This document shows positions 1-7,573 of a stretch of 15,651 bases of DNA, piece by piece. Below the pieces are notes generated by a model. That model saw nothing but the letters and a program-made list of their open reading frames with translations. It was not told where the DNA came from and ran no database searches. The stretch is from contig CAZTII010000046.1 in NCBI GenBank assembly GCA_964613305.1, positions 1-15,651 of the forward strand, written 5' to 3'. The position numbers and the translations under genes were made by a program. This DNA is from CAZTII01 sp964613305. Lineage in GTDB: Bacteria > Bacillota_I > Bacilli_A > Erysipelotrichales > Erysipelotrichaceae. Each line of letters opens with the position of its first letter. Within the stretch, counting starts at the first letter, position 1.

Positions 1-80
1 ACTAATTCACTCATTTTTGTGGATTAGTTTTTGTTTTGGGGTGTGAACAGTAACTGAATACGAAAATAATTTGGTATCAC
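1..80. other. Non-coding left edge, possible insertion-sequence terminus
   Basis: No gene is visible in these bases. On the minus strand, positions 49 down to about 20 read TGTTCACACCCCAAAAC followed by A-rich sequence and CTAATCCA. This loosely resembles termini of IS3-family (IS150-group) elements, which begin TGT and carry CCCC plus an A-run a few bases in. No transposase fragment was identified. The 9-mer TTGGGGTGT at 36-44 recurs at 15642-15650. The IS reading is inference and weak. Confidence 0.2.
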
Positions 81-566
81 TTATTCTTTTCCATCATGTC
101 GTGTTACTGAGATAACACCGTTTTCAATCATAATAATCGCATAACTAGTACCCGTTCCATCACGATTTCGTGATAAACTTCCCGGATTTACTAAATAAAT
201 ACCATCAATCTTTAACACTACATATCGATGAGTATGACCAAAACAAACGATATGACAATCAAGTGACGATGCTTTTTTCGCCAATAAGTCATAATTGTTG
301 TAATAAATATGGCGATGACCATGGACTACTAAAATACGGATGTCACCTAAATCAACGACACGATGTTCCGGATAATCATCGTAAAAATCGTTATTACCAC
401 GAACAGATGCATAACCTTGCAAAAAATGTGACGGTAGTTCACTATCACCACAATGAATAAATGCATCCGCACCTCGATGCATTTCTCGAATCCTAACTAG
501 CGGTTCAATCCTTCCATGATTGTCGCTTACTACTACTATTTTAATAGGGTGAGTATTATTGTTCAT
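81..566 (-). CDS. YfcE/MJ0936-family metallophosphoesterase (phosphodiesterase)
   Basis: This is a 161-residue cytoplasmic metallophosphoesterase. The five signatures of the calcineurin-like fold appear in order: D15-x-H17 (SDNHG), GD at 40-41, GNND at 57-60, H82-G-H84 and GHTH at 110-113. These form a two-metal centre. The length is typical of the short YfcE/YsnB type, which hydrolyses model phosphodiesters in vitro; the physiological substrate is unknown. The ATG at 566 is preceded by an AGGATGG ribosome binding site at about 7 bases, which fixes the start. The gene is divergent from the small membrane protein at 693. In many Firmicutes such a gene sits beside rph and a nucleoside-triphosphate pyrophosphatase gene, but what lies downstream here is outside the window. 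No convincing terminator is seen after the stop. Confidence 0.92.
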   Translation of the reverse strand: MNNNTHPIKIVVVSDNHGRIEPLVRIREMHRGADAFIHCGDSELPSHFLQGYASVRGNNDFYDDYPEHRVVDLGDIRILVVHGHRHIYYNNYDLLAKKASSLDCHIVCFGHTHRYVVLKIDGIYLVNPGSLSRNRDGTGTSYAIIMIENGVISVTRHDGKE

Positions 567-602
567 ATCGTTACCATCCTAAAATCATTTGTTATAGTCA
601 TT

Positions 603-611
603 ATTGTATCA
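603..611 (-). promoter_or_regulatory. Extended -10 promoter for the metallophosphoesterase gene
   Basis: The minus strand reads TG-A-TACAAT, a TGn extended -10 element. Transcription would start near 596 and give a leader of about 30 nt that includes the AGGATGG site. No good -35 hexamer lies 16-18 bp upstream. Confidence 0.5.
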
Positions 612-666
612 TTGATTAGTCATAAAATCTATATTGAACAATTTACTATTAAAAAGTCGATATTTT

Positions 667-675
667 TGCTATAAT
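667..675 (+). promoter_or_regulatory. Extended -10 promoter for the small membrane protein gene
   Basis: The sequence TG-C-TATAAT is a perfect extended -10. The predicted start is near 682, leaving a very short leader of about 11 nt whose 5' end would be the GAGG ribosome binding site at 682-685. No recognisable -35 is present. Confidence 0.55.
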
Positions 676-692
676 CAAAATGAGGTATATTT

Positions 693-1085
693 ATGACAAA
701 TCAACTAATAGAAATTTACTCTTACTTTATAACAATCACTTTAATCCTACTTTCTCTAGTAGCTATTTTCTTTATGTTTCGCTTACTAAATAAAAGCAGT
801 AATTTACAAGCAATGATAAATGTTAAAACCCAATCATTGAACGCCTTAAACAACAAAGCGACATCAATAAATAATCAAGTAAATGAAATTACAACCAGCA
901 TGATTGAAAGTCGTCGCCATCCACTCATTAAAATTATCTTTCCTTATTTACAAGAAAATGGACTTGAACAATATTTAATTCATCGTCGTTTAAAACAACA
1001 AATAAAGAAAGAATTAGCACCACCATTAACTAAAAAAGATGTTGAAAAAATAGTACGTAAAGAAATAAATAAAGCGAGAAAATAA
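693..1085 (+). CDS. Hypothetical membrane-anchored coiled-coil protein, 130 aa
   Basis: I do not recognise this family. The 130-residue product has one hydrophobic segment at about residues 9-31, then an Asn/Ser/Thr-rich stretch at about 35-70 with heptad-like spacing that suggests a short coiled coil. A strongly basic C-terminal half follows (HRRLKQQIKKE near 97-107 and a Lys/Arg-rich end). The likely topology is a single membrane anchor with a cytoplasmic basic tail. GAGG at 682-685 lies 7 bases before the ATG. The gene has its own extended -10 promoter and terminator, so it is probably monocistronic. The basic tail could contact nucleic acid or acidic lipids, but that is speculation. Confidence 0.75.
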   Translation: MTNQLIEIYSYFITITLILLSLVAIFFMFRLLNKSSNLQAMINVKTQSLNALNNKATSINNQVNEITTSMIESRRHPLIKIIFPYLQENGLEQYLIHRRLKQQIKKELAPPLTKKDVEKIVRKEINKARK

Positions 1086-1103
1086 ATTTCCCGCTTTTTA
1101 TTT
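1071..1103. terminator. Bidirectional intrinsic terminator between convergent genes
   Basis: AAAGCG-a-GAAA (1071-1081) pairs with TTTC-c-CGCTTT (1087-1097) with one A/C mismatch and a 5-nt loop, followed by TTTTTATTT on the plus strand. On the minus strand the hairpin is followed by a T-rich but interrupted tract. The upstream gene's stop codon (1083-1085) lies in the hairpin and the vanY-like stop (1098-1100) in the T-tract, so the terminator is embedded in both coding ends. Confidence 0.8.
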
Positions 1104-2081
1104 GGTTGACATATACTCAAAGAAGTTTATGTTGTTTTCATGTAAATAATAGGCAACATCATAGCCAACAAAGCGAAGATGTGCAAGATTTTCTTCTTTA
1201 TCCGTATAAGGTTTACAACTTTCACTCATCGTTTGACTAAAACCATACACATAGGCATTCTTAGCAATCCATTCTGCTTGTAACGACGATTTAAAATCAC
1301 TACCATCTTTCATTAAGAAATCAATTGCTAAACCTAGTTGATGTTCACTATGACCAGGAACTTCACATTTCGAGTTTGATTGTTGACATTCCAAACTATT
1401 AAACTGTTCAACTAATTCCTCATATGATTGATAACCATTATCAACGACTAATCCCCCACAACCATTAGAAGGAAATACTTCTTCTAAGGCGATACACATG
1501 TTATGTAACGGCAATGCTACTGTCGTATCAACATATATCTTTTTACCTTTTGTTTTAGGGATAGACTTACTTAATTCTTCGATATTTAACGCTTTACGAT
1601 TGGAAATCGAAACACGATTACTTACAAATGCATTCACTTGACCTGCATTCACCGATAAGGTTGAACCAGGATAATAAATATCACCATTTTTCATCCAAAA
1701 CTGTAATTCTTCATACGTATAATGAACTAAATAATTTTTTAAACTAGCAATATCAAAGAAATCTTTTGTTTCATTTACTATCGATACAATTTTAGCAGGT
1801 GATTCTTGCCATAAAAACTGTTGTAACGCGTTATATTGTTCAATGCGATAAATGCTAAAACCATCTTCTTGAATAAAATTAATAAATGTTGTTGGCGCAA
1901 TACTATATTCAATAATATACTCAATATCTTCTTTATTTAAATAATGACGTATTAATTGTCGTTGTTCTTTATTTTTATAAGGATATCGTGACAAAATATC
2001 ATAATTCAGGTTCATAATACCCATGCATGATAGTGCAATACTAAACACGATAGCTACAAATCCAATTTGTTTAGCCTTCAT
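1098..2081 (-). CDS. VanY/DacB-type D-alanyl-D-alanine carboxypeptidase (M15 family), membrane-anchored
   Basis: A zinc peptidase predicted to trim D-Ala from peptidoglycan stem peptides outside the membrane. I use the ATG at 2081 (327 aa): GGAGG at 2090-2094 sits 8 bases upstream, whereas the longer frame opens with TTG and runs across the promoter. An N-terminal hydrophobic segment at about residues 5-23 looks like a signal anchor. An unassigned region follows, with the M15 catalytic domain in the last 150 residues. Zinc ligands are H247 and D254 in SEHQLGLAID and H301 in AHLRFVG. Family members usually carry Glu three residues before the last His (E-P-W-H); here that place is N298 and the nearest Glu is E297 at -4, so the site may be altered. 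Its own promoter follows the uvrC stop, although read-through from uvrC is possible. Confidence 0.88.
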   Translation of the reverse strand: MKAKQIGFVAIVFSIALSCMGIMNLNYDILSRYPYKNKEQRQLIRHYLNKEDIEYIIEYSIAPTTFINFIQEDGFSIYRIEQYNALQQFLWQESPAKIVSIVNETKDFFDIASLKNYLVHYTYEELQFWMKNGDIYYPGSTLSVNAGQVNAFVSNRVSISNRKALNIEELSKSIPKTKGKKIYVDTTVALPLHNMCIALEEVFPSNGCGGLVVDNGYQSYEELVEQFNSLECQQSNSKCEVPGHSEHQLGLAIDFLMKDGSDFKSSLQAEWIAKNAYVYGFSQTMSESCKPYTDKEENLAHLRFVGYDVAYYLHENNINFFEYMSTK

Positions 2082-2089
2082 CAAAGCTT

Positions 2090-2094
2090 CCTCC
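2090..2094 (-). promoter_or_regulatory. Ribosome binding site that sets the vanY-like start
   Basis: GGAGG on the minus strand, 8 bases before the ATG at 2081. It favours this start over the in-frame TTG at 2126. Confidence 0.8.
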
Positions 2095-2105
2095 GTATCT
2101 AATTT

Positions 2106-2114
2106 ATTGTAGCA
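2106..2114 (-). promoter_or_regulatory. Extended -10 promoter for the vanY-like gene
   Basis: The minus strand reads TG-C-TACAAT within TTGTGCTACAAT, closely matching the TTGTGCTATAGT element before the helicase gene. The predicted start is near 2099 and the leader is about 18 nt. It lies just after the uvrC stop codon (2127-2129). No clear -35 is present. Confidence 0.55.
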
Positions 2115-2126
2115 CAATTTATACAA

Positions 2127-3872
2127 CTATGCATTTTCTTTTATGACTCGATATACTTCTTCTGCAACTTTTTTTGGTAAAACAGCCATTAACTCGTCAA
2201 TTGTCGCCATTTTTAAACGCTTTACACTTTTAAATTCACTTAATAATTTCTTCTTTCTAACATCACCTAAACCATCAATATTATCTAAAATCGAACTAAA
2301 CATCGATTTTGATCGTAATTTTCTGTGATACGATATGGCAAATCGATGTACTTCATCTTGCATCCGTGTTAAATAAAAAAACACATCACTAGTACGATCA
2401 ATCGCCATCACTTCTCCATCGCCGCTAATAAGCGTTGACGTTTGATGACGATCATTTTTTGCTAAGCCATACAATGCACAATCAATATTGAACATGTTTA
2501 ACACATCACTTGCAACATTGATTTGCGCTAAAGAGCCATCGACAATGACACAATCAGGAATAATTCCTTCTTTAGAAAAACGACGAGTTAACATTTCACG
2601 CATGGAATCCACATCGCTTTTACCATTTTCTAAACGATAATGACGATAATCGCTCTTTACCATTTGTCCATCATCAAAAACAACTTGCGCACCTACGGTA
2701 AATTGATTAGCGATGTGGCTGACATCATACAATTCAATGCGCTTTGCTGGATGATTCATAATCGCTTGAAGTGACGATGTTAAATCACTAATTGTTTTAT
2801 TGTGCTCTTGTTGGATATCCAACATCATTTCCACTTGTTTTTTAGCATTAGACTGAGCCATTTGTAATAACGACGCTTTATATCCTTTTTTAGCAACCGT
2901 TATTTTACACGATAATGCCTCTTGAAGTAAATCAACATCAATATCATCCATCACAACAATTTCTTTTGGCATTGGATGGTGTTCATAATAGCTTGCAATC
3001 ATGGCTCCACTTTGTTCTAATGGGTCAAACACTAATTCTCCAATGGTATGATCTTTCTCTAACACTTTTCCATCGCGAACTCCAAGCATCTGAAGACAAA
3101 TAAAACCACGATCTATCGCATAAGCAAAAGCGTCCATGTTATTTTTAGCGGAAAATTGAACTTGTTGTTGTTCATTGACATGGTCAATGGATTGAATGAT
3201 TTCATGAATTGACTTTGCTTTTTCATAGTCTAAATTTTCAATATACTCATTCATCTGCTCCTTCAGCGTCATTACTAATTGTTTTGTATCGCCTTTTAAT
3301 AGCTTCATTGCTTCATCAACGTATTGTTGATAGTCATCCTCACTCACATCATATTCACAAGGTCCTAAACATTGTTTTAAATGGTAATACAAACAAACCT
3401 TTTTAGGCATTTTATCGCATTTTCTAAGCGGAAATAACATAGAAATATATTTAAGCATCGTATGCGCTGCACTAGCATCAGGAAAAGGACCAAAATAAGA
3501 ACTTTTCTTATCCATTTTCTTTTCCCTAACAACCTTAAAAACAGGATATTTTTCACTTGTTAAACGAATCATCGGATATGTTTTATCATCCATAAAAAAG
3601 ATATTAAATTTAGGACGATGCAATTTAATCAAATTTATTTCTAACAACAACGCTTCTTTTTCACTGTTGGTTACAATAAAATCAAAATCACAAATCAAGG
3701 ATACTAACTTTGTCGTCTTATAATCATGAGCACCAACAAAATATTGATTAACCCTATTTTTAAGTTTTTTTGCCTTACCGACATAAATAATCTCATCGCT
3801 ACAATCCTTCATTAAATAACATCCTGGAAGTAGTGGTAAATTCGCTAATTTAGCTTGTAATTGTGTATTCAT
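2127..3872 (-). CDS. uvrC: UvrABC excinuclease subunit C
   Basis: UvrC makes both incisions flanking a bulky DNA lesion once UvrA/UvrB have loaded. The 581-residue product has the GIY-YIG nuclease domain at the N-terminus (GCYLMKD at 17-23 and YVGKAKKLKNR at 30-40). Cysteines 152, 160, 168 and 172 match the spacing of the iron-sulfur ligands described for UvrC. A UVR (UvrB-binding) motif lies at about 200-232. The RNase H-like C-terminal nuclease has D383 (YDVSH), D445 (VDG) and H509 (DEVHR), and a helix-hairpin-helix region lies at about 525-580. The usual DGGKGQ motif reads DGSLAQ here. AAGGAA in the end of mutS2 acts as the ribosome binding site, and only 2 bp separate the mutS2 stop from this ATG, so the two genes are almost certainly co-transcribed and translationally coupled. 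Confidence 0.97.
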   Translation of the reverse strand: MNTQLQAKLANLPLLPGCYLMKDCSDEIIYVGKAKKLKNRVNQYFVGAHDYKTTKLVSLICDFDFIVTNSEKEALLLEINLIKLHRPKFNIFFMDDKTYPMIRLTSEKYPVFKVVREKKMDKKSSYFGPFPDASAAHTMLKYISMLFPLRKCDKMPKKVCLYYHLKQCLGPCEYDVSEDDYQQYVDEAMKLLKGDTKQLVMTLKEQMNEYIENLDYEKAKSIHEIIQSIDHVNEQQQVQFSAKNNMDAFAYAIDRGFICLQMLGVRDGKVLEKDHTIGELVFDPLEQSGAMIASYYEHHPMPKEIVVMDDIDVDLLQEALSCKITVAKKGYKASLLQMAQSNAKKQVEMMLDIQQEHNKTISDLTSSLQAIMNHPAKRIELYDVSHIANQFTVGAQVVFDDGQMVKSDYRHYRLENGKSDVDSMREMLTRRFSKEGIIPDCVIVDGSLAQINVASDVLNMFNIDCALYGLAKNDRHQTSTLISGDGEVMAIDRTSDVFFYLTRMQDEVHRFAISYHRKLRSKSMFSSILDNIDGLGDVRKKKLLSEFKSVKRLKMATIDELMAVLPKKVAEEVYRVIKENA

Positions 3873-3874
3873 CG

Positions 3875-6157
3875 TTATTCCTTAAACGTCACAACCGTGG
3901 CTCCAGTTAAACCTTCAGAAATTGATCCTAAGCGAAACTGTGCCACTGACTTATCTTTCTTCAATGCTTCATGAACTGCCTTACGAAGAGCTCCTGTACC
4001 ATCGCCATGAATAATACGAACCGATGGCGCTTGCGCCATTTTCGCATCATCCAAATATTTTGCCATCACTTCTAACGCTTCATCAACACGCAATCCAATT
4101 AAATGACATTCCATAGAAAAAGACGAAATTGGTGAAAATGACACTGTTCGACTCTTGGAAGGTTGAGGTACTGGACGCTTATCCGTATGACGAAGTTCTT
4201 TTATCTTTGCTTGAACTTTTAAACCATTAATATCTAATGTAACACGATTACGATCAATATCACGAATAATCGCTAATTGATTTGACATCTTATATTCCAC
4301 AACATCACCAACCTCAAAATTCTTATGAGGTACAACTACTGGTTTTTCTGGAATCAATTGTTCAATCTTGCGCTTAATCGCATGTTGAGGCTCTTTACTA
4401 CTTTTTAATTCCTCTAAATAACAATCTGCTTCCACCATGATTTCTTCAACATAATCCATCGCCTTTTTCTCAGCTTGTTGTAATAACTGTGATTTTTTTA
4501 AATCAATTTGTGCTAGCTGTTCAGCCACTTCACGTTTTATTTGTTCATTTTCTAACAATAATTGGTTTAATTGTTCTTCTTTTTCATGATTTTCAATCAA
4601 TTGTTTTTCTAACTTTTCAATCAATTCATCTTCTGTCGACTTCAATTGTTGTTTCAACTGTTGCGCTTCTACTAAAATACTTTCCTTTAAACCAAAACGA
4701 CGCGCAATATCAAAAGCATTACTTTGACCACTAAATCCTTCACGATAACGATACGTAGGCATTAATTTCTCCAAATCAAAATCAACCGAAGCGATACAAA
4801 TATCATCATGTTTTTTAGCATATGTTTTTAATCGCCCATAATGCGTCGTCGCTACAACAAAACATCCTTTACGACGACAATCATTTAAAAAAGCAATCGC
4901 TAAACTTTCCCCTTCACGAGGATCAGTACCTGAACCAATTTCATCAAGCAACACTAAACTTTTTGATGAGGCTTCTTTAGAAATTTTAGCTAATTTTACT
5001 AAAGAAGAACTAAACGTCGATAACGATTGAACAACCGATTGTTCATCACCAATATCCAAAAAACAAGCATCAAAAAATGGAATGATAGCCTCTTCACAAC
5101 AAATAGGCATACCGCAATAAGTCATTAAAACACTTAGTCCAATCACTTTTAAACTTACCGTTTTACCACCGGTATTCGGACCGGTGATCAACAACATCTT
5201 TTTATCTCCACCGATACGATACGTATTGCATACCACAACGTTTCGATCAATGCATGGATGACGCGCTTTACTTAACTGTAAATAAAACTCATCTTGTAAC
5301 TTGGCAACAATCGCATCTTCTTTTTTACCCCATAATGCCTTAGCAAACAAACAATCAAGCAATGCACAAGTTTCCATATTACTCAGTAAACTATCGCTGA
5401 TAGGCACTAAAAGAGCAGTACACTGCCACAATATTTTTTTAATCTCTTCCGTTTCCCCATCCACTAACGATTGTTTTTTATTATTCAACGCGACAAAACT
5501 AAACGGTTCAACATACGCCGTTTGTCCTGAAGCACTTTCACCATGAACAAAACCACCTAAACTATTTTTTTCACCAATTTTAGCTAATACGACTAAACGA
5601 TTGTTTCGTGTTGTAACGATACTATCCATTAATTGAGACGAATGATCACGTACAAATCGTTCCGTTGTCGTTGCTATTTCTTCTTCTACTTTACGTAAAC
5701 TGCGACGAATGCTTTTTAATTCACTACTGGCGTCATCATTAATATCGCCATAATCATTAAACACCCGATTATATTCTGCAATAATCTTTGGATAACTAAT
5801 CATTGAATACACTAAATCAGATAATTCTTCTTTTTCTGTTTCAATGTTTTTTACATACGTAAACATATCTAAAATACCACTTAAAAAGCATTTTACTTCA
5901 AGTAGTTCTATTGCAGTTAAACATTGTCCTTTTGTGCTACTTATAATCGAATGAGTGATATCTTTTATTCCATTCATCGGCATCGAACCATAACTAATCG
6001 TCGCCGCTAACGCTTCTTTTATGCGTTTATTATCACGTTTAATGACCAATGGATCAAAACTAGGTTTTGTTTCTTGTAATAATTTTTCACCAAGTGAAAA
6101 AGAACAAAAAGAACTCATTTCATCGATAATTAATTGTAATTCTAATGCTTCAGTCAT
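3875..6157 (-). CDS. mutS2: MutS2 ATPase with Smr domain
   Basis: MutS2 is a MutS paralogue that does not act in mismatch repair. It is linked to suppression of recombination and, in Bacillus, to rescue of collided ribosomes. The 760-residue protein has MutS-like core and lever regions at about 1-290, with a YVEP...LNN clamp-type motif near 215-226. Walker A is GPNTGGKT (326-333) and Walker B is LVLLDEIGSGTDP (401-413), followed by ATTHYG. A long Glu/Lys/Gln-rich coiled coil spans about 495-600, a KOW-like segment about 611-655, and the Smr domain about 683-760 with HGDGTGALR at 717-725. The Smr entry motif, commonly LDLRG, reads CHLIG here (684-688). The gene lies between cvpA (1-bp gap) and uvrC (2-bp gap); a cvpA-mutS2 pairing is common in Firmicutes. 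GAAGG lies 6 bases before the ATG. Confidence 0.97.
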   Translation of the reverse strand: MTEALELQLIIDEMSSFCSFSLGEKLLQETKPSFDPLVIKRDNKRIKEALAATISYGSMPMNGIKDITHSIISSTKGQCLTAIELLEVKCFLSGILDMFTYVKNIETEKEELSDLVYSMISYPKIIAEYNRVFNDYGDINDDASSELKSIRRSLRKVEEEIATTTERFVRDHSSQLMDSIVTTRNNRLVVLAKIGEKNSLGGFVHGESASGQTAYVEPFSFVALNNKKQSLVDGETEEIKKILWQCTALLVPISDSLLSNMETCALLDCLFAKALWGKKEDAIVAKLQDEFYLQLSKARHPCIDRNVVVCNTYRIGGDKKMLLITGPNTGGKTVSLKVIGLSVLMTYCGMPICCEEAIIPFFDACFLDIGDEQSVVQSLSTFSSSLVKLAKISKEASSKSLVLLDEIGSGTDPREGESLAIAFLNDCRRKGCFVVATTHYGRLKTYAKKHDDICIASVDFDLEKLMPTYRYREGFSGQSNAFDIARRFGLKESILVEAQQLKQQLKSTEDELIEKLEKQLIENHEKEEQLNQLLLENEQIKREVAEQLAQIDLKKSQLLQQAEKKAMDYVEEIMVEADCYLEELKSSKEPQHAIKRKIEQLIPEKPVVVPHKNFEVGDVVEYKMSNQLAIIRDIDRNRVTLDINGLKVQAKIKELRHTDKRPVPQPSKSRTVSFSPISSFSMECHLIGLRVDEALEVMAKYLDDAKMAQAPSVRIIHGDGTGALRKAVHEALKKDKSVAQFRLGSISEGLTGATVVTFKE

Positions 6158-6158
6158 A

Positions 6159-6698
6159 CTAAACCTTCACTTGTTGTAATAAAAGAGTCGCAACATGAAC
6201 AATTTGACGCAATGCGGTTGTATCATTAATAAATCTTCCATTGGTAAAAACAGGAAAATCTAAAATAAAAGAAACAGCACAAAGCCAACATGTCGCAACA
6301 ATAACACCTAGAACACCACCAAATAAACTATCCACAAACTTTACAATGGTAAATTTACTAAATTCTTTAAAAACCGCTTTTAATAAAGAAAAAATAATTT
6401 GAATTAATATAAACGCAATGATAAAACAAACAGCTTGCCAAATCATCTGATTGACAACTTCTGGTAACGATTCACCTAACAACATAGCAGGCAACTCTTT
6501 CCAACTAGATGGAATGACATCATACTGCGACGATAACAATGGAGAAAGTTTCCAAGCAAAAAATACTGCACATATAAAACGAATAAAATCAAGCAATTGA
6601 ACAACCAATCCTTTTTTCATGCCTATAAACCCGCTTAACATATAAAAAATTATAATAGCGATGTTCACATAAGAAATAAATTGAGTAGGTATAGTCAT
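6159..6698 (-). CDS. cvpA: CvpA-family membrane protein
   Basis: A 179-residue integral membrane protein of the CvpA (colicin V production) family, whose molecular role is not settled. Four hydrophobic segments are visible at about residues 11-28, 33-52, 86-108 and 126-148. The family's glycine patterns appear as GFIGMKKG (23-30) and FVDSLFGGVLG (121-131). AAAGGAGG at about 6703-6710 lies just ahead of the ATG and strongly supports this start. It is the first gene of cvpA-mutS2-uvrC, and only 1 bp separates it from mutS2. The predicted extended -10 promoter lies in the 29-bp gap shared with rnhC. Confidence 0.88.
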   Translation of the reverse strand: MTIPTQFISYVNIAIIIFYMLSGFIGMKKGLVVQLLDFIRFICAVFFAWKLSPLLSSQYDVIPSSWKELPAMLLGESLPEVVNQMIWQAVCFIIAFILIQIIFSLLKAVFKEFSKFTIVKFVDSLFGGVLGVIVATCWLCAVSFILDFPVFTNGRFINDTTALRQIVHVATLLLQQVKV

Positions 6699-6712
6699 AA
6701 GTTCCTCCTTTG

Positions 6713-6721
6713 TGTTAAAAT
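6713..6721 (+). promoter_or_regulatory. Extended -10 promoter for rnhC, predicting a leaderless mRNA
   Basis: TG-T-TAAAAT forms an extended -10. A transcription start 6-8 bases downstream falls at 6727-6729, on the A of the rnhC ATG. No ribosome binding site exists upstream of that ATG; the preceding bases are pyrimidine- and A/T-rich. No -35 is obvious. Confidence 0.5.
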
Positions 6722-6728
6722 TATATCA
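6720..6728 (-). promoter_or_regulatory. Extended -10 promoter for cvpA-mutS2-uvrC, overlapping the rnhC promoter
   Basis: The minus strand reads TG-A-TATAAT, a consensus extended -10. Its hexamer (6720-6725) overlaps the rnhC -10 hexamer (6716-6721) by two bases, and its TG lies opposite the first bases of the rnhC start. The predicted start is near 6713, giving a leader of about 15 nt that carries AAAGGAGG. Confidence 0.55.
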
Positions 6729-7573
6729 TGAAAACTAAAACAAATACGCTCACAAGCGAGCAAATTAGCTTATTAAAACAAACATATCACAACTATATCG
6801 TTAAAAAAGAAATACCGTACGTTCAATTTCAACTGAAGTTAAGTGATTGTACCATCACTGTCTATGATTCCAATAAAGTCGTCTATCAAGGAGATGGTGC
6901 TGACTTCTATAGTCAAAGCAATTCTGGTATCACTCATGCCGGAAGTGATGAAGTTGGAACCGGTGATTATTTTGGACCAGTTGTCGTTGTTGCGGCCATT
7001 GTTGAAAGTAGTCAATATGACCTTCTATCAAGCTTTCAAGTACAAGATTCAAAAGGTGTCACTGATGAGAAAATACTAGAAATAGCTCCTAAGTTAATGA
7101 AACTATGTCCTTATAGTTTACTTATCTGTGACAATGAAAAGTACAATGAAATCCATAAAACAGCGAATATGAACGCTATCAAGGCGAAATTACATAACCA
7201 AGCATACGTCAACTTAAACAAGAAAGTTGGTTTACCCAACTTACAAGTAGTCGATCAATTTACGCCACGTGATTCATATTTCCGTTATTTAAACGGCGAA
7301 AAAGAAATTGTTGATAGTGTTCATTTAGAAACAAAAGCCGAAAACAAATATTTAGCCGTGGCAGTAGCTTCCATGATTGCCCGATATGCTTTCTTAAAAT
7401 CATTAGAAAAAATGGAAGAAAAGTACAACTTTACCTTTACTAAAGGAGCAAGTGATAAAGTTGACCAAGACGCGGCAGCATTTATACAACAATTTGGAGA
7501 AGAAGAATTATACAAAGTCGCAAAAGTACACTTTAAAAATACTGAAAAAGCACTTTCTTATTTACGGCGTTGA
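6728..7573 (+). CDS. rnhC: Ribonuclease HIII
   Basis: RNase HIII cleaves the RNA strand of RNA-DNA hybrids such as R-loops and replication primers. The 281-residue product has the N-terminal TBP-like substrate-binding domain of this subclass at about 1-65, then the catalytic domain opening with GSDEVGTGDYFGP (72-84; D74 and E75 are predicted metal ligands). VVDQF (174-178) supplies D176, and the ETKAE...ASMIARYAFL block (201-223) is typical. The N-terminal domain and the GSDEVGTGDYFGP form separate it from RNase HII. The ATG at 6728 is the only usable start: an in-frame TAA lies at 6716-6718 and the next Met is residue 146. It has no ribosome binding site and probably sits at the 5' end of its mRNA. 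The 3' end overlaps the convergent dCMP deaminase gene by 16 bp. Confidence 0.96.
   Translation: MKTKTNTLTSEQISLLKQTYHNYIVKKEIPYVQFQLKLSDCTITVYDSNKVVYQGDGADFYSQSNSGITHAGSDEVGTGDYFGPVVVVAAIVESSQYDLLSSFQVQDSKGVTDEKILEIAPKLMKLCPYSLLICDNEKYNEIHKTANMNAIKAKLHNQAYVNLNKKVGLPNLQVVDQFTPRDSYFRYLNGEKEIVDSVHLETKAENKYLAVAVASMIARYAFLKSLEKMEEKYNFTFTKGASDKVDQDAAAFIQQFGEEELYKVAKVHFKNTEKALSYLRR

Noticed and set aside
170..460. Plus-strand open frame of 96 codons
   Set aside because: It is antisense to the metallophosphoesterase, has no ribosome binding site, and its His/Asn/Tyr-rich translation looks like a shadow of the real gene.
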